Below, in pieces: positions 45,665 through 54,087 of a DNA stretch of 64,000 nt. Below the pieces are notes generated by a model. The model saw only the letters and a list, made by a program, of their open reading frames with translations. It was not told where the DNA came from and did no database searches. A program made the position numbers and the translations under genes. The stretch's first letter is position 1; each line of letters starts with the position of its first letter. Source of the stretch: Synechococcus sp. PROS-U-1 (GTDB taxonomy: Bacteria > Cyanobacteriota > Cyanobacteriia > PCC-6307 > Cyanobiaceae); assembly GCF_014279755.1 (NCBI RefSeq), contig NZ_CP047951.1, forward strand, positions 558,001 to 622,000. The letters are read 5' to 3'.

Positions 45665-45811
45665 TCAGCAGAGCTGGCCTTGGGCCAGCCGTTCACTCCA
45701 GTACACCGTGGCACCTTGAGCCTCCAGCTCCAGTCGCCTGTGACGGGCCTGCGCCAGGGGAACGGTCTCCTCCAGGCGATGGCCGGCTTGCATCCAGCGG
45801 ATCAGAACCAA
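45665..45811 (-). CDS. small hypothetical protein with Glu/Arg-rich helix
   Basis: A 48-residue frame from a TTG at 45811 (42 residues if the ATG at 45793 is used). The core LEETVPLAQARHRRLELEAQ, then GATVYWSERL, looks like real coding sequence: the third codon positions are GC-rich as in neighbouring core genes. It lies 28 bases upstream of the lipoprotein gene in the same direction. Function unknown. Confidence 0.45.
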   Translation of the reverse strand: MVLIRWMQAGHRLEETVPLAQARHRRLELEAQGATVYWSERLAQGQLC

Positions 45812-45901
45812 AGATTGCCCTGGCGAGTCTCATGAATCTTAAGCCTTTCGAAAGCCTGGCTCTTTCGGGGCGCCGCGCTTTGGCCTTGGTTTCGCAATGT
45901 G

Positions 45902-45931
45902 TGGACACACAGCGCAAACTTCCGTTACACT
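45902..45931 (+). promoter_or_regulatory. probable psbA promoter
   Basis: TGGACA at 45902 and TACACT at 45926 are separated by 18 bases and resemble a sigma-70 type -35/-10 pair. They lie 67-97 bases before the psbA start. The call rests on consensus similarity and position only. Confidence 0.6.
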
Positions 45932-45968
45932 CCCGATCAGGCAGGGCTCTCCTGCCCTTCCTTAAACC

Positions 45969-45982
45969 GTTCCTTCGGGAAC
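45969..45982 (+). promoter_or_regulatory. 5' UTR hairpin of psbA
   Basis: GTTCC pairs with GGAAC around a TTCG tetraloop, 17 bases before the start codon. No Shine-Dalgarno sequence precedes the ATG, so this structure may influence translation or transcript stability, as is known for psbA in some cyanobacteria (inference). Confidence 0.55.
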
Positions 45983-45998
45983 ATTCCTTTCCGTTCTC

Positions 45999-47078
45999 AT
46001 GACCACCACCCTCCAGCAGCGCTCCGGCGCTTCCAGCTGGCAGGCCTTCTGCGAGTGGGTCACCTCCACCAACAACCGTCTGTATGTCGGTTGGTTCGGT
46101 GTGCTGATGATCCCAACTCTGTTGGCTGCCACCATCTGTTTCGTCATCGCCTTCGTCGCCGCACCTCCGGTTGACATCGATGGCATCCGCGAGCCTGTCG
46201 CTGGCTCCCTGATCTACGGAAACAACATCATCTCTGGTGCTGTTGTTCCTTCTTCAAACGCCATCGGCCTGCACTTCTACCCCATCTGGGAAGCTGCTTC
46301 CCTCGATGAGTGGCTGTACAACGGCGGCCCCTTCCAGCTGGTTATTTTCCACTTCCTCATCGGCATCTACGCCTACATGGGTCGCGAGTGGGAACTCTCC
46401 TACCGCCTGGGCATGCGCCCCTGGATCTGCGTTGCCTACAGCGCACCTGTCGCTGCAGCCTCCGCTGTCTTCCTGGTTTACCCCTTCGGTCAGGGTTCTT
46501 TCTCTGACGCAATGCCCCTGGGCATCTCTGGCACCTTCAACTACATGTTGGTGTTCCAGGCCGAGCACAACATCCTGATGCACCCCTTCCACATGATGGG
46601 CGTCGCAGGTGTCTTCGGCGGCAGCTTGTTCTCCGCCATGCACGGCTCCCTGGTGACCTCCTCCCTGGTGCGTGAAACCACCGAGAGCGAGTCCCAGAAC
46701 TACGGCTACAAGTTTGGCCAAGAGGAAGAGACCTACAACATCGTGGCTGCCCACGGTTACTTCGGTCGCCTGATCTTCCAATACGCCTCCTTCAACAACA
46801 GCCGTAGCCTTCACTTCTTCCTGGCTGCCTGGCCTGTTGTCGGCATCTGGTTCACCGCCCTTGGCGTGTCAACCATGGCCTTCAACCTGAACGGCTTCAA
46901 CTTCAACCAGTCCATCCTTGATGGTCAGGGCCGTGTCCTGAACACCTGGGCCGACGTGTTGAACCGTGCCGGCCTCGGCATGGAAGTGATGCACGAGCGC
47001 AACGCTCACAACTTCCCCCTCGACCTGGCTGCTGCTGAGTCCACTCCTGTGGCTCTGCAGGCTCCCGCCATCGGTTGA
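45999..47078 (+). CDS. psbA: photosystem II reaction-centre D1 protein, high-light (Glu130) form
   Basis: D1 binds the P680 chlorophylls, pheophytin, the QB quinone and most ligands of the Mn4CaO5 cluster in the thylakoid membrane. The 359-residue sequence is canonical. Residue 130 is Glu (YMGREWELS), which marks the high-light D1:2 form rather than D1:1 (Gln130). The mature C-terminus after Ala344 (NFPLDLA) is followed by a 15-residue extension removed by CtpA. Metal and tyrosine-Z regions ([24 protein letters not shown]) are intact. It stands alone, with a terminator after it. Confidence 0.98.
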   Translation: MTTTLQQRSGASSWQAFCEWVTSTNNRLYVGWFGVLMIPTLLAATICFVIAFVAAPPVDIDGIREPVAGSLIYGNNIISGAVVPSSNAIGLHFYPIWEAASLDEWLYNGGPFQLVIFHFLIGIYAYMGREWELSYRLGMRPWICVAYSAPVAAASAVFLVYPFGQGSFSDAMPLGISGTFNYMLVFQAEHNILMHPFHMMGVAGVFGGSLFSAMHGSLVTSSLVRETTESESQNYGYKFGQEEETYNIVAAHGYFGRLIFQYASFNNSRSLHFFLAAWPVVGIWFTALGVSTMAFNLNGFNFNQSILDGQGRVLNTWADVLNRAGLGMEVMHERNAHNFPLDLAAAESTPVALQAPAIG

Positions 47079-47090
47079 TCTGGAATCAAC

Positions 47091-47135
47091 CTGTTCCATT
47101 CGGAACAGCAAAAACGATTCAGATCAACTGAATCG
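47091..47135 (+). other. two consecutive hairpins in the psbA 3' untranslated region
   Basis: CTGTTCC/GGAACAG with a 4-base loop (47091-47108) is followed by CGATTCAG/CTGAATCG with a 5-base loop (47115-47135). Both lie between the psbA stop and its terminator hairpin, giving three stems in a row. They are likely 3' stability structures. Confidence 0.75.
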
Positions 47136-47137
47136 GA

Positions 47138-47163
47138 AAGCCCCCTCCTCGGAGGGGGCTTTT
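47138..47163 (+). terminator. psbA Rho-independent terminator
   Basis: A strong GC-rich stem AAGCCCCCTCC paired with GGAGGGGGCTT, very short loop, followed by TTTTTGG. It lies 60 bases after the psbA stop codon. Confidence 0.95.
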
Positions 47164-47708
47164 TGGTGTGTCAGACAGTAATCACCGTCTATTTTCGATT
47201 TCTTTGACTTTTTGGATTTGCTATCTCGTGGTAATTCATTAAAAGGCTTTGGATTGACAACATCCCATCTTTGATGCTGCATGTCCCCTTAGGGCAATAG
47301 CCATAGTGATAATCAATCTCCAGGGCATCAAAATTGGTGACCCCAGGTAAAACTAGGCCATGCTCGAACTCAATTCTTTTGTTGAACTTAAGAGGGAGTG
47401 TCTCTTTCTATACAGATGGGATTTGGCCTGGGATTGGAATAGAGAATGGTCATGTTTTGGCTATAAGAAATGCTGTCTTTTCTGCGTTTCAGCTTGAGGG
47501 TGGTGGAGGTGTATTTGCCGTGTTGAGCAAGAAGCCTGAGCTCGAGGCCGCGGATATTGCTGACACGAGCATGGCGTGAAGTGTTTAATTGATCCCTCAG
47601 TTGAGGGAAGGATGACAAGCCCCATGTCCCTCAAAAAGGGGATGTGGGGTTTGTTTGTTGACAGGAAGCTGGTGGGGAGCCGTTGTTTGTTGAATGCAAC
47701 CCAGTCGG
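47163..47708. other. intergenic stretch after psbA
   Basis: No well-supported gene. A plus-strand frame at 47334-47579 could encode 81 residues (segment VSFYTDGIWPGIGIENGHV), starting at a weak GTG; it might be a gene remnant, but nothing in it is recognised. The rest is AT-rich with no tRNA-like or hairpin structure that I can support. Confidence 0.4.
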
Positions 47709-47846
47709 ATGGGTCAAGCCGCGATCACGATTTTTGTGCCTGCCGAGGCCAAGCCCCGCATTCGTGCGGCCCTCGCTGATGTAGGGCTTGGCACGAGTTA
47801 CCAGGCTGGCGTGGTGGCGTTGCTGGATGAACTTCTGATCAGATAG
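47709..47846 (+). CDS. small hypothetical protein
   Basis: A 45-residue frame beginning MGQAAITIFVPAEAKPRIRA and ending in VALLDELLIR. The composition is that of a real protein with GC-rich third positions, and it lies 63 bases before the Pmp3-like gene. No known family is recognised. The length is below what composition alone can prove. Confidence 0.45.
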   Translation: MGQAAITIFVPAEAKPRIRAALADVGLGTSYQAGVVALLDELLIR

Positions 47847-47909
47847 GGGCGTGAACCGCTCCGAACGCGGAGCTGATGACTAAGACAAGGGCATTGCTTT
47901 GATCACCCC

Positions 47910-48116
47910 ATGACCTGCGGCGATATCTTTCGAATCATCATTGCTCTGTTCATCCCACCCCTTGGTGTCTTCACCCAGGTGGGGCTTGCACGGGCCTTTT
48001 GGATCAATCTGGTGATCTATCTCTTTGCAGTGGGCGGGCTTGGTTTTCCTGTGTTGTTCGGCATGTGGCCCGCCGCTGTGATCCACGCGTTGTTTGTGAT
48101 CCTCACCCGCAAGTGA
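47910..48116 (+). CDS. Pmp3/YqaE (UPF0057) family membrane protein
   Basis: A 68-residue protein with two membrane helices and the family motif ALFIPPLGVF between them. Pmp3-like proteins are small plasma-membrane proteins linked to ion homeostasis and stress. The second helix is GLGFPVLFGMWPAAVIHALF. It is convergent with the DUF389 gene, with 8 bases between the ends. Confidence 0.85.
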   Translation: MTCGDIFRIIIALFIPPLGVFTQVGLARAFWINLVIYLFAVGGLGFPVLFGMWPAAVIHALFVILTRK

Positions 48117-48124
48117 ATCTCGCC

Positions 48125-49372
48125 TTAGCAGTCTGGTTCTGAACAAGCCTTTTCTTCGATTGGAATGTCCAGTTTTTTGGGGATGGGATCTTCCACTCTT
48201 TCAATGATCAATCCCTCCGGTTCATCATCCAGCACTTGCACCGGCGCCAGGGCTGTGTCGGCTTCAGTGAGAATCTTCTCGACATCCACATCCTCGTCCA
48301 CTTGATTACCTTCCACCACACTCACATTGATGCGTTGCACCTGCATCTGCAGTTCGAGGCCCGGGTATTGCCCTGAAACTCTGCTGTTGATGGTGTCTTG
48401 AATTTTTTGGACCTGTTTGAAACTCGGTAGCTGTGGATCGACCGATCGAACAACCACCTGAAAGGTTGGGGCTCGATTTTGCTCCCAGTAATTGGGCCAG
48501 TCGAAAATGACTTTTTCAAGCTCGACGGCGTCGTTGGCACCAAATGTCAAAGTCTCATTTTTGAGGAAGCGGCTGATCTCCTTTTCGATCTGCCCTTTCG
48601 CGGCCTCTTGTCTGAGCGTTAAAAGGTGTTGTTCATACCTCCCATACAGCTTTTGGCCCACTGGCACCGCCAAGCCCAGGGCCAGCAGTACCGGCAGGCG
48701 GGAGCGTCGCCGTCGCCGGAGTTTCTCGCGAAAGTATGGCTCACGAACCGCCAGCACAGTGATCCCACCAATCAGGATGCCCAGCAGGTTGGCGGCATAG
48801 AGCAGTGCAGCCCCTTGGGCGCCGTCCATGTCCGAGGCGGCGAGCATTAATCCCATCACGCACACCGGCGGCACCAGAGCCACAGCAATCGCTGTGCCCG
48901 CCATCGAACTCACGGCCCCCGGATTGACCTTGGCGTAACTCGCGACGGCACCCGCTGCCAGGGCGATCCCCAGATCGAGAATATTGGCCTCCAGTCGAGT
49001 TGCGACCTGTTCAGGCAAGGCCTCCACCAAAAGTAAGCCCTGGCTTCGTGCGATCAGACCCAATCCCATCGACAGGATCAAGGTGATTCCGGCACCAGCT
49101 GCAAGCGTGATCAGGGATCGCGAGAGCAGACGGGCTTGCCCGATCAGCACCGCGAATACCGCCACCCGTAGCGGCAGGATCCAGGGGGCAACGACCATGG
49201 CACCGATCACGACGGCGGCGTTGTTGGCCAGTAATCCAAGGCTGGCGATCAGGCTGGCGCCAACTGTCAGAACGATGAAGGATTCGTTCAGCCGTGCTTC
49301 GCCGTCGTAGCTGCGGTGTAACTCATCCAGCCGATGGCCTTCTTCGAGCAAAGCCTCTTGATCAACGGCCAT
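48125..49372 (-). CDS. DUF389/TIGR00341-type integral membrane protein
   Basis: A 415-residue protein with a membrane half (residues about 25-200, including SFIVLTVGASLIASLGLLAN and VVIGAMVVAPWILPLRVAVF). A charged C-terminal half (residues 220-415) ends near DEPEGLIIERVEDPIPKKLD. It resembles the DUF389 family, whose members are membrane proteins of unknown function. It lies just downstream of the SPFH gene in the same direction. Confidence 0.85.
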   Translation of the reverse strand: MAVDQEALLEEGHRLDELHRSYDGEARLNESFIVLTVGASLIASLGLLANNAAVVIGAMVVAPWILPLRVAVFAVLIGQARLLSRSLITLAAGAGITLILSMGLGLIARSQGLLLVEALPEQVATRLEANILDLGIALAAGAVASYAKVNPGAVSSMAGTAIAVALVPPVCVMGLMLAASDMDGAQGAALLYAANLLGILIGGITVLAVREPYFREKLRRRRRSRLPVLLALGLAVPVGQKLYGRYEQHLLTLRQEAAKGQIEKEISRFLKNETLTFGANDAVELEKVIFDWPNYWEQNRAPTFQVVVRSVDPQLPSFKQVQKIQDTINSRVSGQYPGLELQMQVQRINVSVVEGNQVDEDVDVEKILTEADTALAPVQVLDDEPEGLIIERVEDPIPKKLDIPIEEKACSEPDC

Positions 49373-49384
49373 GGCGATGCTGCA

Positions 49385-50179
49385 TCAGCTGCGCCGACCC
49401 ACAATCACCGGAGGCATTCCTCCAGCGCTTCCGGGGAGTGCCGGTACCACTTCCGTTTGGCCGTCCCATTTGTCGAGGAAGAGTTTGTAGAGCACCTGAT
49501 CATCGAGGCTGCGGTTGAGCGTGTCGTAGCGAAGGGCCTCTTGTTCAGCGATCTTCACCTCCGTTTGGGCGCGGAGCAATTGCTGTTCGGCGATCTGTTT
49601 TTGCTCAATGGCGGCACGGTATTCCTCAGCGATCTGCAGGCCTGTGAGGTCCAGACCCCGCACTTCCACATAATCAAATTTGTCCAACTCCTCAGCCACC
49701 GTGCGTTCCACCAGTGCTGAGATGTCGTTCCATTCGGTGGCGATGGTGACGAGCTCGTACTGGGAGAACACTGACTTCAGTGCTTTCAGCAAGGACGGCT
49801 GGATGATGCGGGGGTAGATCTCACGGTCGTTGCCGGCAATCGTGCGATAAATCCGCCCGGCCTCGTTGGGTCGAACGGCATATTTCACCGTTGCGGTGGC
49901 TTCGATGACTTGAAGGTCCTTGGTGAGAGTGGCGAATTCCTCGGGTTTGACCTGGGTGCGCACATCGAAGGGATATACCGACTGAACGAACGGCACCTTG
50001 AGATTCAATCCGGGCAATCGGGATCCCCCGCTGACCTTGCCCAAGGTGGTGACCACGGCGACCTTGCCAGCTGGAACAATGAACAGGGCTTGCCCCAGCA
50101 ACAGCAAGGTGGTCAGAACCACGGCGACCAAAACGGCAAGGCTGTTTGCCGGATCGTTAATCCGTCTTGGGCTCTGCAT
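49385..50179 (-). CDS. SPFH/prohibitin-domain protein, HflC-like
   Basis: A 264-residue protein with one N-terminal membrane anchor (LAVLVAVVLTTLLLLGQALF), the SPFH/band-7 domain (FIVPAGKVAVVTTLGKV through ALKSVFSQYELVT) and a helical C-terminus rich in Glu/Ala/Gln (IEQKQIAEQQLLRAQTEVK). Such proteins organise membrane microdomains and can regulate FtsH. It precedes the DUF389 gene by 12 bases. Confidence 0.88.
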   Translation of the reverse strand: MQSPRRINDPANSLAVLVAVVLTTLLLLGQALFIVPAGKVAVVTTLGKVSGGSRLPGLNLKVPFVQSVYPFDVRTQVKPEEFATLTKDLQVIEATATVKYAVRPNEAGRIYRTIAGNDREIYPRIIQPSLLKALKSVFSQYELVTIATEWNDISALVERTVAEELDKFDYVEVRGLDLTGLQIAEEYRAAIEQKQIAEQQLLRAQTEVKIAEQEALRYDTLNRSLDDQVLYKLFLDKWDGQTEVVPALPGSAGGMPPVIVGRRS

Positions 50180-50350
50180 TCTTGATTGGAGACTTGTTCC
50201 GATGATGTCGGGTTTGGTCGTTCACCGTTGCAGGAGTACGAGATTTTCTACCAAATTGACACCATTTGGTTCAGATTTGAAGGCTTTCAAGCGATCAGCA
50301 TGATGGCCAAGACTTGAAGAGTTTGGTGAGAATGACAACACATCAAATCT

Positions 50351-51775
50351 TTGACCCAGTACGGCTTTAAGCTGGATTTCTTAGCGAAGTCGTGTCTCTA
50401 CAAGCAAGTGACCTATCAGACCCCAGTTCAGGTTCAACGTTCAGAAAATATTTGGATTGATGGCCTGACTGATGGCTATCGCTGGGGCACAACTCAGGAT
50501 CTCCCTGCCGTTGGCTACACCTTTATCGGCAACACCAAAGAGCTTCCTGGCGGGACGTTTGGTGGGCATCGCAGTCTTGGTTGGAGCCAGCAAGAACGTC
50601 AATTAATTTTAGATGGTATGCGTGATATTGAGAGCGTCTCTGGTCTGAGATTTGCTGATCGGGGTGATAACTCTGATGATCAAGTTGAAATTTGGTATTA
50701 CATGCTTGATGGTAATTCTTCGCGAGGTAGTTTTGGTTTTGCATACACTCCCGGCAGTGATTCTGATGAAGGTATGGTCGCTATCAATCGGTCTATGTAT
50801 GAATATTCGGATGGCACTTCAAAGCATTCCATCGCTAGGGGTAGCTTTTATGGGATTACATTTCTGCATGAGCTGTGTCATGCCGTTGGCTTGAAGCATC
50901 CCCATGAAAAGGGGTTGGATGGTCAGCCTCGTTTTCCCGGTCTGCAGCGTTGGTCCAATGAATATCGGGATAAGGGCACCCACAACCAAAATGCCCACCC
51001 TTTCACCCAGCTCAGCTATGTCGATAAAGGAGCTCGGAACGGTTATGTGCCGCGAGCGATCGAGGATCACGGATTTCTGAAGTCTCTTGGTGCCTTGGAT
51101 ATCGCTGCTCTGCAGTGGATCTATGGCGTGAATCACTCTTATGCAAAAGGGTCCAATGTTTACCGGTTACCCACGGCGAATAAGGCGGGCACAGGCTGGA
51201 AAGCGATTTGGGACACAGGTGGTCAAGACCGAATTGATGGCAGTCGAGCCAAATCGCCAGTCACGATTGATTTACGCAATGCCACGTTGGATCAAAGTGA
51301 ACGCGCTGGTGGCTATATCAGTTCTGTTGAAGGAGTTAATGGTGGTTTTACGATTGCTCACGACTGGAATGGAAAGGATCTTGAGAAACCTGCTGGGCTC
51401 TGCATCATTGAACATGCCACAGGTGGTGCTTCAGACGATCGTCTGATCGGGAATATGGCGTCGAATCGTCTTCATGGGCGACAAGGTGATGACCTCCTTT
51501 ATGGGGGTACCGGAGGTGGTGATGTCTTGATTGGTGGTCGTGGACGTGACCAATTCTGGATTGATGTACAGCCAGGATCATTCGCGAAGGTCAAGGATTT
51601 CCGGCCTGGTAAAGATCAACTTGTATTTTTGGTCCCGAGGAAGGATCTTTCATTTGAGAGGGTTCGTAATCATCTTTTGGTACGGCATGAGGACATATCT
51701 GTGGCCCGATTGCTTGGTGTCTCTTCTATATCCTGGGAGCGGGATGTCTTGTTCCGTGACTTTGAAGCGATGTAG
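50351..51775 (+). CDS. M10-type (serralysin-like) metalloprotease with RTX C-terminus and Leu in the Met-turn
   Basis: This 474-residue protein resembles secreted zinc proteases. The zinc signature HELCHAVGLKH (HExxHxxGxxH, near residue 172) is intact, but the following Met-turn reads TQLSYVD where serralysins have Met (near residue 220). ALDIAALQWIYGVN follows, and then RTX calcium repeats near residues 380-410 (GRQGDDLLYGGTGGGDVLIG). No N-terminal signal is seen, consistent with type I secretion. The start is uncertain: TTG at 50351 is used, but a GTG near 50408 is also possible. Sequence upstream has another frame with a stop. Confidence 0.82.
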   Translation: MTQYGFKLDFLAKSCLYKQVTYQTPVQVQRSENIWIDGLTDGYRWGTTQDLPAVGYTFIGNTKELPGGTFGGHRSLGWSQQERQLILDGMRDIESVSGLRFADRGDNSDDQVEIWYYMLDGNSSRGSFGFAYTPGSDSDEGMVAINRSMYEYSDGTSKHSIARGSFYGITFLHELCHAVGLKHPHEKGLDGQPRFPGLQRWSNEYRDKGTHNQNAHPFTQLSYVDKGARNGYVPRAIEDHGFLKSLGALDIAALQWIYGVNHSYAKGSNVYRLPTANKAGTGWKAIWDTGGQDRIDGSRAKSPVTIDLRNATLDQSERAGGYISSVEGVNGGFTIAHDWNGKDLEKPAGLCIIEHATGGASDDRLIGNMASNRLHGRQGDDLLYGGTGGGDVLIGGRGRDQFWIDVQPGSFAKVKDFRPGKDQLVFLVPRKDLSFERVRNHLLVRHEDISVARLLGVSSISWERDVLFRDFEAM

Positions 51776-51856
51776 TGCTGTCGTTGTTGACGCTGATGAA
51801 GTCACAATCTGATTCGTTCAACCAAACGCCTGCCCTGGCTCGTTGTCTGAATTTTT

Positions 51857-52135
51857 CTAGTTCATCCAGAGGGATTTGAAGGCCTTTGGGTATGGATCGC
51901 GCATGCTCATCGAGGTCTCACGGATAAAGGTGATGCATGCTTTCGATCCGTCGAACACTTTTGCTTTGATCATCATCTCCATGGCTTGTTGGAGTGTTTT
52001 CCCTTCTCCCAGCGCACCATCGATGATTTTCACGGCTTTGGTGGGTTCACAACGACCCAACTCCTGAGCCCGCGTGGCAGACGACAGCACACTGAGGGCA
52101 ATCGAAAGCAGCAGCAATCCGACGAGGGCACGCAT
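51857..52135 (-). CDS. small exported hypothetical protein
   Basis: A 92-residue protein with a signal peptide (MRALVGLLLLSIALSVLSSA, probable cleavage at TRAQE) and a mature domain with two Cys (GRCEPTKAVKI and KACITFIRE), probably a disulfide in the periplasm. Helical, charged, no recognised family. It stands alone, downstream of the M10 gene on the opposite strand. Confidence 0.7.
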   Translation of the reverse strand: MRALVGLLLLSIALSVLSSATRAQELGRCEPTKAVKIIDGALGEGKTLQQAMEMMIKAKVFDGSKACITFIRETSMSMRDPYPKAFKSLWMN

Positions 52136-52378
52136 TTTGGTTTGATGTTGTTGGCGATGACTGGAGCCTATGGGGTGTGGCTTTTCTGATCTGACTCTTG
52201 TCTGACGGAGTTGTCTCAGGATGTATCTGACTTGCTTCAGTGCTCAAGCGGTTGTCAGCTCATCGAGCTCAGATCCGAGAACAGCGTGATCATCTCAAAG
52301 CCTTGCACGCCTGCACGGACAGGCGTCTTGCTCTCGAGAGCTTTCAACAATGTGCTGGATTGTCGTTGAACCAGCCAT

Positions 52379-52403
52379 AAAAAAAACCTCCGATGAACGG
52401 AGG
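52379..52403 (-). terminator. Rho-independent terminator, leftward
   Basis: On the minus strand, CCTCCG pairs with CGGAGG around a 5-base loop and is followed by eight T. No convincing gene ends here: a 68-residue minus frame runs through it and is rejected. The terminator may close a small RNA (see the ncRNA entries). Confidence 0.8.
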
Positions 52404-52500
52404 AATAAGCCAAGTAATCCCCATCACCTGGCGCTTCCATAAGTGTAGTGCTTCTCGTCAAGTTTGTGCAGCTGATCCACTACATCTAGTGGGATGAATG
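52379..52500 (-). ncRNA. candidate small RNA, leftward
   Basis: This non-coding stretch ends in the clear terminator at 52379-52403. It contains the 6-bp hairpin CCACTA/TAGTGG (52477-52492) and the sequence GGTGATGGGGAT (minus strand, 52417-52428), complementary to a 12-base element of the neighbouring rightward candidate. The 5' end is not determined. Support is structural only. Confidence 0.4.
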
Positions 52501-52559
52501 CAAAGTTACCCCGCAATGCAGGTCGTTATCCACAGGACGGTGGAAAAAGCTGCTGATCT

Positions 52560-52659
52560 TTGTTGGCCTCCTCTCTTCAAATGGCCTGCAAACACTGGAG
52601 CGTTCAGGTAAGCTGTGGATATCCCCATCACCCGGCCGCCCGCTTGAGGCGGCTTTTTT
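52560..52659 (+). ncRNA. candidate small RNA, rightward
   Basis: A non-coding stretch ending in the terminator at 52635-52659, with ATCCCCATCACC (52621-52632) directly before the hairpin. It diverges from the leftward candidate, and both RNAs would carry complementary copies of the 12-base element. The 5' end is not determined. Confidence 0.4.
52635..52659 (+). terminator. Rho-independent terminator, rightward
   Basis: GCCGCC and GGCGGC pair around a 7-base loop and are followed by six T. It lies 42 bases before the next small gene and has no recognised gene upstream. Confidence 0.8.
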
Positions 52660-52700
52660 GTGGCTGCCCTGCCAGTCTGGGCCTGTATTCCACAAGCCCT

Positions 52701-52994
52701 ATGACGGTGAACCGTGAGCAGGCCATGGACGCACTGTCGAAGCTCCTTGAGGTTTTCGCAGGTCCGAACTACTCGGGCGCTCTACGTGAAGGTGATCTCA
52801 CCACCAGGCTTGAGCGTTGCACTGGTTGGGTTAAAGCGGAGGCGTCAGAAGCGGCATCCCTGATCGAATCTTGCGTGCCCCATGGCAAGCCGATGCTTGC
52901 TCAGGCCCAGCAACGCCTGGCGGTTCTTCAATCGTTGAAGACGTTGCAGGCTGTTGCGATCCAGCATTTTGGCCCGTTAGACGATCCCTGTTGA
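52701..52994 (+). CDS. small hypothetical helical protein
   Basis: A 97-residue protein from the ATG at 52701, predicted soluble and helical (MDALSKLLEVFAG, EASEAASLIESC, AQAQQRLAVLQSLKTLQAVA). No domain is recognised. Codon use resembles core neighbours. An upstream in-frame start would run through the terminator at 52635 and is rejected. Confidence 0.65.
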   Translation: MTVNREQAMDALSKLLEVFAGPNYSGALREGDLTTRLERCTGWVKAEASEAASLIESCVPHGKPMLAQAQQRLAVLQSLKTLQAVAIQHFGPLDDPC

Positions 52995-53000
52995 TGGTCG

Positions 53001-53303
53001 TCAGTCGCGACGCAACCAAGGGGAAGCATTGCTGAACCAGTCGCCAAGATCATCTTCTGGGTGCTCAGGATCATCTGGGTAGCGTCGACCTAGGTCGAGG
53101 TCAGCCATCAAACCGTCGAGACCCTGTTGCACGCCTTCCCGTTGAAAACGCTGCGCCTTATTCACCCATGTGCTCACGCTGCGATCACGTTCGGCAAATT
53201 TTTGAAGGTAGACACGCTCCTGGAGCGACACGAATTGACCCTGGGCTAATCGGCTACAGATGTTTTGAAGTCTCAAGCGTGTTGACGTGGTCAGCATGAT
53301 CAA
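53001..53303 (-). CDS. small hypothetical protein with acidic C-terminus
   Basis: A 100-residue protein (98 if started at the second ATG, 53297) with a basic N-terminal helix (STRLRLQNICSRLAQG) and an acidic tail (DPEHPEDDLGDWFSNA). No family recognised. It is convergent with the 97-residue gene, with 6 bases between them. Confidence 0.65.
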   Translation of the reverse strand: MIMLTTSTRLRLQNICSRLAQGQFVSLQERVYLQKFAERDRSVSTWVNKAQRFQREGVQQGLDGLMADLDLGRRYPDDPEHPEDDLGDWFSNASPWLRRD

Positions 53304-53404
53304 GTCACTTTTTTCAGGTGATAGGGAGGACCGTCCTTGGTGTCAGTGGCCCATTGCACCGTTTGTTGCACTGAGGCTGGGCCTGGTTTTCATATCCTGA
53401 CGGG

Positions 53405-53893
53405 ATGGATCTCGATCAAATCCAGAGTCTGACGCCAATCTCAGCGCGAACGTCCTGGTTGGAACGCTGCGGCACTCTGTTGTGTCCTCAGGACGACCCG
53501 GCAACGTTCGGCTCAACAGATGCAGATCTCTACTTCGATGACTCAGGTCGGCCGCGTTTTTATGTGATGCGTATCCGCCGCCGACCTCCTGTTCTCAAGG
53601 CGATGACACGACATCATCGCGTGAGTCAGTGTTTGGGATCTGCAGATGCACAGCCCTGGTGGCTCGCGATGGCTCCTTCGACCGATCGCAGCTCCCCGCC
53701 ACCCCCATCCTCCATTTGCTTGATCAAGTTGCAACCTGGCGAAGCGTTCAAACTTCATCCGGGAACTTGGCATGCTGGGCCATTTATTCGCCCACGATCA
53801 GCCCTGTTTTTTAACCTTGAATTAACAACGACCAACGAAGACGACCACAATTCTCTTTCGTTGGGGACGGCATTGCATTTGAATTTGATTTGA
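53405..53893 (+). CDS. ureidoglycolate lyase family protein (AllA-like)
   Basis: A 162-residue cupin-like protein resembling ureidoglycolate lyase, which releases urea and glyoxylate from ureidoglycolate in purine/allantoin breakdown. The family pattern is seen in HHRVSQCLGSADAQPWWLAM, CLIKLQPGEAFKLHPGTWHA and ALFFNLELTTTNEDDHNSL, with likely metal ligands in the HPGTWHAGPF segment. Other steps of the pathway are not in the window, so a related small-molecule role is possible. Confidence 0.75.
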   Translation: MDLDQIQSLTPISARTSWLERCGTLLCPQDDPATFGSTDADLYFDDSGRPRFYVMRIRRRPPVLKAMTRHHRVSQCLGSADAQPWWLAMAPSTDRSSPPPPSSICLIKLQPGEAFKLHPGTWHAGPFIRPRSALFFNLELTTTNEDDHNSLSLGTALHLNLI

Positions 53894-54016
53894 TCCCCAA
53901 GGGCCACTGAATCAAGGTGTGATTGGCGTGGATTGCCCCAACCTGTAACAGCACGAACAGCAATGGGAGCTCTTCATCCCCTATTGTGTTTTTGTAGCAA
54001 CCGCTACGAACGTTCA

Positions 54017-54034
54017 CTTCGCTACACAGCGAAG
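54017..54034. promoter_or_regulatory. short hairpin upstream of the DUF4278-like gene
   Basis: CTTCGCT pairs with AGCGAAG around a 4-base loop, about 54 bases before the start codon at 54088. It may be a 5' leader structure; no T-run follows. Confidence 0.45.
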
Positions 54035-54087
54035 CGCAGTTCGACTCAGGGCATGGAACGGGGCCTGAGCTTTCTACGAGGAACACC

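Noticed and set aside
52255-52461. 68-codon minus-strand frame with an intact start
   Set aside because: A clear intrinsic terminator with eight T runs through its middle, and the frame uses a TTG start or needs an internal ATG; the region is better read as a small RNA.
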